DNA from: Chloroflexota bacterium
GTDB taxonomy: Bacteria > Chloroflexota > Dehalococcoidia > Lucifugimonadales > UBA3495
Assembly: GCA_022562335.1 (NCBI GenBank)
Contig: JADFPM010000067.1
Location: 1-10,574 of the forward strand
DNA length: 10,574 nt
Direction of reading: 5' to 3'
Below, piece by piece: positions 6,404-10,574 of this stretch. The position numbers were made by a program, and so were the translations under genes. Within the stretch, counting starts at the first letter, position 1; the number at the start of each line of letters is the position of its first letter. The notes below the pieces were generated by a model. The model saw only the letters and a program-made list of their open reading frames with translations. It was not told the DNA's origin and searched no databases.

Positions 6404-7368
6404 CCACACCTCCCGCCGTGGTGGCTGTTACCGGGGCCTCGGGGTACATCGGCACCAGTCTGCTGCGCCAACTGGAAGAAAAAGGGACGCTGGACAAGCT
6501 GGTGGCCATCGACAACCGGCCGCTGCCCTTTCCCATCCACAATATCGCGGCCTACCGGCGCAACGTCACCCAACCCATCGACGACGCCCTGGCAAAGCAC
6601 CACGTATCCACCCTGGTGCACCTGGCATTCATCAGCCGCCGGGGCAGAAACCGGCGCGAGGTCAATGAGATCCGGGAGAACAACCTGGCCGCGCTCAAGG
6701 CCGTCCTGGAATCCTGCGTCCGCGCCGGCGTGAAGCACGTTATCTACGTAAGTTCCAACGCGGTTTATGGGGCACGTCCCGACAATCAGGTCCCTTTGAC
6801 CGTGAGGTCCCCCCTTAGGCCCCAACCCGATTACCCCTACGGCTACGACAAATACCTCTCCGAGCAGGCTCTCCAAGAGTTCGCCGATCATCAGGGAGAC
6901 ACCAAAGTGACCATCCTCAGGTCCTGCATGGTCTTGGGTCCAACCGCCGGCAACCATGTCACCCAGGCGTTCTTCAAACCCTGGCTCCTGGAGGTGGATA
7001 ACCAGAACCCTCCCCTGCAATTCGTCTATGAGGACGACCTGGCCAGGGTGGTGGATATCTTCATCCAACGGGGTATCCCGGGGGTGTTCAACGTGGCCGG
7101 CGACGGGGTGGTGTTCTACCGGGAAATGGCGAAGATCATCGGTAGCCGATTGGTCAGCCTTCCCGCCTTCCTGGCCTATCCTTTGGTCCGTTCGACCTGG
7201 AACCTGAGGCTCCAACGGGATTCCACCGCGGCGGGCCTCAACCTGATCAGGTATCCCATGGTGGTCAGCACCGGCACCCTGAAACAGGCCACCGGCTATA
7301 AATTTTGGCATACGTCAATGGATGCATTGACGGCCTACGCCAATTCCAATCTTCTGTTTAAAGACTGA
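6400..7368 (+). CDS. NAD-dependent epimerase/dehydratase (extended SDR)
   Basis: A 322-aa Rossmann protein, different from HpnA. TGASGYIG at residues 11-18 binds the dinucleotide, VYVSSNAVYG-like sequence (IYVSSNAVYG) carries the active-site Ser region, and Tyr147/Lys151 (YGYDK) form the catalytic pair. The C-terminal half has the usual FVYEDDLARVV and GVFNVAGDG segments of sugar-nucleotide epimerases. The substrate is unknown; a nucleotide sugar or a polyol such as a hopanoid side chain are both possible. A stop at 6352-6354 bounds the frame upstream and no other start lies between, so ATG 6400 is the best choice, with only a weak GGCGG ahead of it. It is 162 nt after the synthase and 14 nt before the nucleoside hydrolase. 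Confidence 0.88.
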   Translation: MTTPPAVVAVTGASGYIGTSLLRQLEEKGTLDKLVAIDNRPLPFPIHNIAAYRRNVTQPIDDALAKHHVSTLVHLAFISRRGRNRREVNEIRENNLAALKAVLESCVRAGVKHVIYVSSNAVYGARPDNQVPLTVRSPLRPQPDYPYGYDKYLSEQALQEFADHQGDTKVTILRSCMVLGPTAGNHVTQAFFKPWLLEVDNQNPPLQFVYEDDLARVVDIFIQRGIPGVFNVAGDGVVFYREMAKIIGSRLVSLPAFLAYPLVRSTWNLRLQRDSTAAGLNLIRYPMVVSTGTLKQATGYKFWHTSMDALTAYANSNLLFKD

Positions 7369-7382
7369 GGACAAGCACCCTA

Positions 7383-8330
7383 TTGAGCCCGCCCGCCGGA
7401 ATCATAATAGACACCGACCCCGGCATCGACGACGCCATCGCCATACTCATGGCCCTGGCGGGTTCACCGCAAGGGGACCTGGCGCATCAGGTCATTGGCT
7501 TGACCACCGTGGGCGGCAATGTTCCCCTGGCCCGGGCGACCCGCAACGCCCTGGCCGTGTTGGACGCCGCCGGCCGTCCGGACATACCGGTTCACCGGGG
7601 TAGTTCCCGGCCCCTGGCCGGCCGCTTCGGTTACTCATTTGCCTTCCACGGGAACACGGGCCTTCCCGGCAGGTTGCCCAAACCCCAAGCCGGTCATGCC
7701 AACCAGAGGGCAGCGGAGTTTCTTGCCCAAAGACTTCGGGCATCCCCCGGAGAGATAACGCTGGTGGCCCTGGGCCCTCTCACCAACCTGGCACGCCTGA
7801 TGCAACGCCATCCGGGGGTGTTGGAGCTGGCTGGGTCCGTGTGTGTCATGGGCGGCGCGGTGAACTCCCCCGGCAACGTCACGCCCCACGCGGAGTTCAA
7901 CTTCTATAGCGATCCGATGGCAGCCGATATGGTCCTGTCATCCACCGTCCAGCTCACGCTGGTGGACCTGGGCGCATCCCGGCAAGTGGCGCTGAGCCGC
8001 AGACAGGTGAGCGCTTTGAAGGGTGGCAATCGCATGGGAGAAATGGCCATCCGGTTGCTGCAAGATTGGTTCCGCCTGGACCAGGGCAGAGATCAGTTTC
8101 AGTTTTACGATCCCCTGGCCTTGGCGGCGTCCATGGACTCTCAAATGGCCGGCGTACGCCAAATGACTCTTCAGGTGGAGACACAGGATCAGGAGCGATT
8201 GGGAGAGAGCAAAGTCGTGCGGCCGGGCGGGAACGTTGCGGTGCCGGAGCGGGTGGATGGCGTCAGATTTTTTGCCATGCTTAATAGACTTTTCGGTTGG
8301 GATGGGCTGGACCCGGAAAATCTGTTGTAG
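7383..8330 (+). CDS. Nucleoside hydrolase (IunH/RihA family)
   Basis: About 315 aa, typical for the family, which cleaves the N-glycosidic bond of ribonucleosides with a Ca2+-bound water. The signature is intact: IIIDTDPGIDDA with Asp10, Asp12, Asp16 and Asp17; TTVGGNV; GPLTNLA; VMGGAV followed by GNVTPHAEFNFYSDP, holding the Asn/Glu/Asn ribose ligands. Near the C-terminus the usual His-Asp pair reads Tyr242-Asp243 (FYDPLA): the metal-binding Asp is kept but the leaving-group His is replaced by Tyr, so base preference may differ. The start is TTG at 7383, 12 nt after GAGG (7367-7370) that overlaps the epimerase stop; the metal motif begins nine residues later, so little upstream sequence is missing. 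Likely cotranscribed with the epimerase. No signal peptide, so cytoplasmic. Confidence 0.9.
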   Translation: MSPPAGIIIDTDPGIDDAIAILMALAGSPQGDLAHQVIGLTTVGGNVPLARATRNALAVLDAAGRPDIPVHRGSSRPLAGRFGYSFAFHGNTGLPGRLPKPQAGHANQRAAEFLAQRLRASPGEITLVALGPLTNLARLMQRHPGVLELAGSVCVMGGAVNSPGNVTPHAEFNFYSDPMAADMVLSSTVQLTLVDLGASRQVALSRRQVSALKGGNRMGEMAIRLLQDWFRLDQGRDQFQFYDPLALAASMDSQMAGVRQMTLQVETQDQERLGESKVVRPGGNVAVPERVDGVRFFAMLNRLFGWDGLDPENLL

Positions 8331-8360
8331 CCGCCAAGCTGCCCGTGCCTGGGCGCCAAC

Positions 8361-10574
8361 TTACGGTTTGGGGTGGTTTATAGCCGCCTGAGCCGCAGCC
8401 AGCCGTGCCACGGCCAGCCGGAACGGTGAGCAACTAACGTAGTCCAGCCCGGCGTCATGGCAGAAGGCGATGCTGGCCGGGTCTCCGCCGTGCTCGCCGC
8501 ATATCCCTATCTCCAAATCCGGCCGGGTCTTTCTTCCCGCATCCACCGCCATCTTCACCAACGCCCCCACGCCGTCGGCGTCTATGGTGGCGAAGGGGTC
8601 TTCGGGCAGAATGCCCTGCTCGATATACGAGCCCAGGAATTTTGCTTGGGCGTCATCCCGGCTAAAACCGAAAGTCATTTGGGTCAGATCGTTGGTGCCG
8701 AAGCTGAAGAATTCCGATTCACGGGCGATGTCGCCGGCCGTCAGGGCCGCCCGGGGTGTCTCGATCATGGTGCCGAATTTATAGGCGACTTTGACACCCA
8801 ACCGTTCTTGCACTCTCAAGGCCGTCGCCGTCAGATCTTCTCGCAGCCGCCGCATCTCTTCTACGTGCACCGTCAGGGGAATCATGATCTCCGGGTTGAC
8901 CGGCATGCCTTCGTTGATCAACCCCGCCGCGGCGGTGATGATGGCCTCCACCTGCATCCGGTAAATAGAAGGGAAGCTCAAACCCAAACGGCAGCCCCGG
9001 TGGCCCAGCATGGGGTTTTCTTCCCTGAGAGACTCCACCAGCAGCAAAAAGGCTTCCTTGTCTTGGATCTGATCCGGGGAAGCTCCCGAACTCCGCAATT
9101 CCGCCAATTCAGCCTTCACGGATTCGTAGGGCGGGAGGAATTCGTGCAGCGGGGCATCCAACAGCCGGATGATCACCGGACGGCTTCCCATCACCCGTAA
9201 AATTCCCGTGAAATCGCCGGTCTGTAGTTGCCTGACCACGTCCAGAGCGCTGTAGAAATCCTCTACCCCCGTTGGGAGGTCCGATCCCGGTGTTGGCGCT
9301 TCCAACCCGTCGGGCTGATTCCGCCGCCACTGCTCGGCCGCCTCGGCATTGACCAGCATCCGGCGCACCTCTGGCAGCCGCTGGGGATCGAGAAACATAT
9401 GTTCGGTGCGGCAAAGGCCTATTCCCTCGGCCCCCATCGCCACCGCCTGGGCCGCGTCGGCCGGGGTGTCGGCGTTGGCCATGATTCCCAAGCTGCGCGC
9501 CTGGTCGGCCCACTCCAGGATCTCCTTGGCCTCGGTCATCCCTTCCATATCGGGTTCCACCGTCTCCAGGCCGCCCATATACACGTTGCCGGTGGCGCCG
9601 TCGATGCTGATGTCCTCACCCTCGCGGACGATCCAGCCGTTGGCGGAGAAGAATCCCTGGACCGGATCAACCTGTGCCCCCTCGCAGCCGACGATGCAAG
9701 GGATTCCCAGACCCCGTGTCACCACGGCGGCATGGCTGGTCACCCCTCCCCTCCTGGTTACCACCCCGGCCGATACGATGATTCCGTGGATGTCGTCGGG
9801 CTTGGTTTCCGGCCGGACCAAAATCACCGAAACGCCCTGGGCTGCTGCCTCGGCGGCCCGGTCTGCGTCAAAATAGACCTTGCCCGTGGCCGCGCCCGGC
9901 GAAGCGCCAAACCCCGTGGCCAGCAAGGCGGATCTCATCTCATTGGAACCGGCGTCAAGCTTGAACTGGGGAACCATCAGTTGGACCATCTCTTCGGCAT
10001 TCACCCTGAGAATGGCTTCATCCCGGCTGATCAAGCCCTCGTTGGCCATGTCCACGGCTGCTTTGACTGACGCCAACGCCGTACGTTTGGCGCTGCGGGT
10101 CTGCAGCAGATACAGATGCCCGTTTTCGATGGTGAACTCCATGTCCTGGATGTCGGCGTAGTGGCCTTCCAGTTTATCTGCCAAGACCATCAGCTCTTGA
10201 TACACTTGAGGCATCACCCGCGCCAGGCTGGAGATGGGCTGGGGAGTCCTCACGCCGGCCACCACGTCTTCCCCCTGGGCGTTGGGCAAGAATTCGCCGT
10301 AGGGCTTGCGTTCACCGTCGGAGGGGTTTCGGGTAAACAAGACTCCCGTGCCGCTGGTGGTCCCCAGGTTGCCAAAAACCATGGCCTGGATGGTCACGGC
10401 GGTTCCGATGTCGTGGGAAATGCCGTTGTGGTTCCTATAGAAAACGGCCCTGGAGTTGTTCCAACTTCGCAACACCGCCTCCACCGCCAGTGTGAGCTGC
10501 CGCCACGGATCGGCGGGGATGTCGCCCCCGCACGCGGACCGGATCGCAACCTTGTAACTGGTGCTTACTTTCCG
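8361..10574 (-). CDS. ppdK: Pyruvate, phosphate dikinase, 5' end outside window
   Basis: PPDK interconverts pyruvate, ATP and phosphate with PEP, AMP and diphosphate. The frame runs from TAA (8361-8363) to the right edge, about 737 codons; a GTG at 10484 is an internal Val, since the preceding codons (ending DPWRQLTLAVEAV) are also PPDK-like. Roughly the first 140 residues are missing. In order: the end of the ATP-grasp domain (SWNNSRAVFYR, GTSGTGVLFTRNPSDGE), the swivelling phosphohistidine domain with GGVTSHAAVVTRG (catalytic His codon 9732-9734), and the PEP/pyruvate barrel with GLCRTEHMF, NPMLGHRGCRLG, FSFGTNDLTQM and GICGEHGG (catalytic Cys codon 8499-8501). All key residues are present. 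It converges on the nucleoside hydrolase with a 30-nt gap and is probably functionally unrelated to the hopanoid genes. Confidence 0.97.
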   Translation of the reverse strand, partial: RKVSTSYKVAIRSACGGDIPADPWRQLTLAVEAVLRSWNNSRAVFYRNHNGISHDIGTAVTIQAMVFGNLGTTSGTGVLFTRNPSDGERKPYGEFLPNAQGEDVVAGVRTPQPISSLARVMPQVYQELMVLADKLEGHYADIQDMEFTIENGHLYLLQTRSAKRTALASVKAAVDMANEGLISRDEAILRVNAEEMVQLMVPQFKLDAGSNEMRSALLATGFGASPGAATGKVYFDADRAAEAAAQGVSVILVRPETKPDDIHGIIVSAGVVTRRGGVTSHAAVVTRGLGIPCIVGCEGAQVDPVQGFFSANGWIVREGEDISIDGATGNVYMGGLETVEPDMEGMTEAKEILEWADQARSLGIMANADTPADAAQAVAMGAEGIGLCRTEHMFLDPQRLPEVRRMLVNAEAAEQWRRNQPDGLEAPTPGSDLPTGVEDFYSALDVVRQLQTGDFTGILRVMGSRPVIIRLLDAPLHEFLPPYESVKAELAELRSSGASPDQIQDKEAFLLLVESLREENPMLGHRGCRLGLSFPSIYRMQVEAIITAAAGLINEGMPVNPEIMIPLTVHVEEMRRLREDLTATALRVQERLGVKVAYKFGTMIETPRAALTAGDIARESEFFSFGTNDLTQMTFGFSRDDAQAKFLGSYIEQGILPEDPFATIDADGVGALVKMAVDAGRKTRPDLEIGICGEHGGDPASIAFCHDAGLDYVSCSPFRLAVARLAAAQAAINHPKP

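Noticed and set aside
6373..7311. Long minus-strand open frame (312 codons) opposite the second SDR
   Set aside because: A shadow of the SDR coding frame in GC-rich DNA; Gly/His/Gln-rich translation without family features.
8331..8360. Bidirectional terminator between the converging nucleoside hydrolase and ppdK genes
   Set aside because: Only a 4-bp GCCC/GGGC pairing is visible and there is no T-tract on either strand.
9228..10070. Plus-strand open frame (280 codons) opposite ppdK
   Set aside because: The minus strand encodes conserved PPDK motifs throughout this stretch, so the plus frame is a by-product.
10482..10484. GTG as the ppdK start
   Set aside because: The frame continues upstream to the window edge with PPDK-like residues, and the protein would lack the N-terminal part of its ATP-grasp domain.

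Overview
The window is dominated by a hopanoid (bacterial triterpenoid) biosynthesis operon on the + strand, followed by two accessory genes that probably belong to the same transcript. At the right edge is a convergent, unrelated housekeeping gene. The DNA is GC-rich, genes are packed tightly, and several start codons overlap the previous stop by 4 nt, so this is a bacterial genome. Gene content (SHC with HpnH/HpnG/HpnA, a single squalene/phytoene-synthase-type gene, a YjbQ-family gene) shows a hopanoid producer. I cannot place the phylum firmly; an uncultured Chloroflexota-like or similar environmental lineage is only a guess.

Layout. 1-798: 3' part of hpnH (radical SAM adenosylhopane synthase). 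795-1766: hpnG (nucleoside phosphorylase that removes adenine), with an unusual low-complexity C-terminal tail. 1763-2761: hpnA (SDR sugar-epimerase-like). 2767-4854: shc/hpnF (squalene-hopene cyclase). 4857-5306 (possibly from 4851): YjbQ/UPF0047 protein. 5323-6237: squalene/phytoene synthase family (HpnD-like). 6238-6399: the only sizeable gap between + strand genes, holding a possible 47-codon ORF coupled to the next gene. 6400-7368: a second NAD-dependent epimerase/dehydratase. 7383-8330: an inosine/uridine-preferring-type nucleoside hydrolase. 8361-10574 (minus): pyruvate, phosphate dikinase, truncated at its 5' end by the window edge.

How the genes work together. Farnesyl diphosphate is condensed to squalene (HpnD-like, perhaps with partners elsewhere). 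SHC cyclises squalene to hopene/hopanol. HpnH adds the 5'-deoxyadenosyl radical to give adenosylhopane, and HpnG strips adenine to give ribosylhopane or its phosphorylated form, the precursor of bacteriohopanepolyols. HpnA is a conserved but poorly defined partner. The YjbQ protein, the second SDR and the nucleoside hydrolase are not standard hopanoid enzymes. Their close spacing makes them candidates for side-chain or nucleoside-by-product chemistry, and this is the most interesting open question in the window.

I saw no tRNA, rRNA, CRISPR array, insertion sequence or convincing rho-independent terminator.
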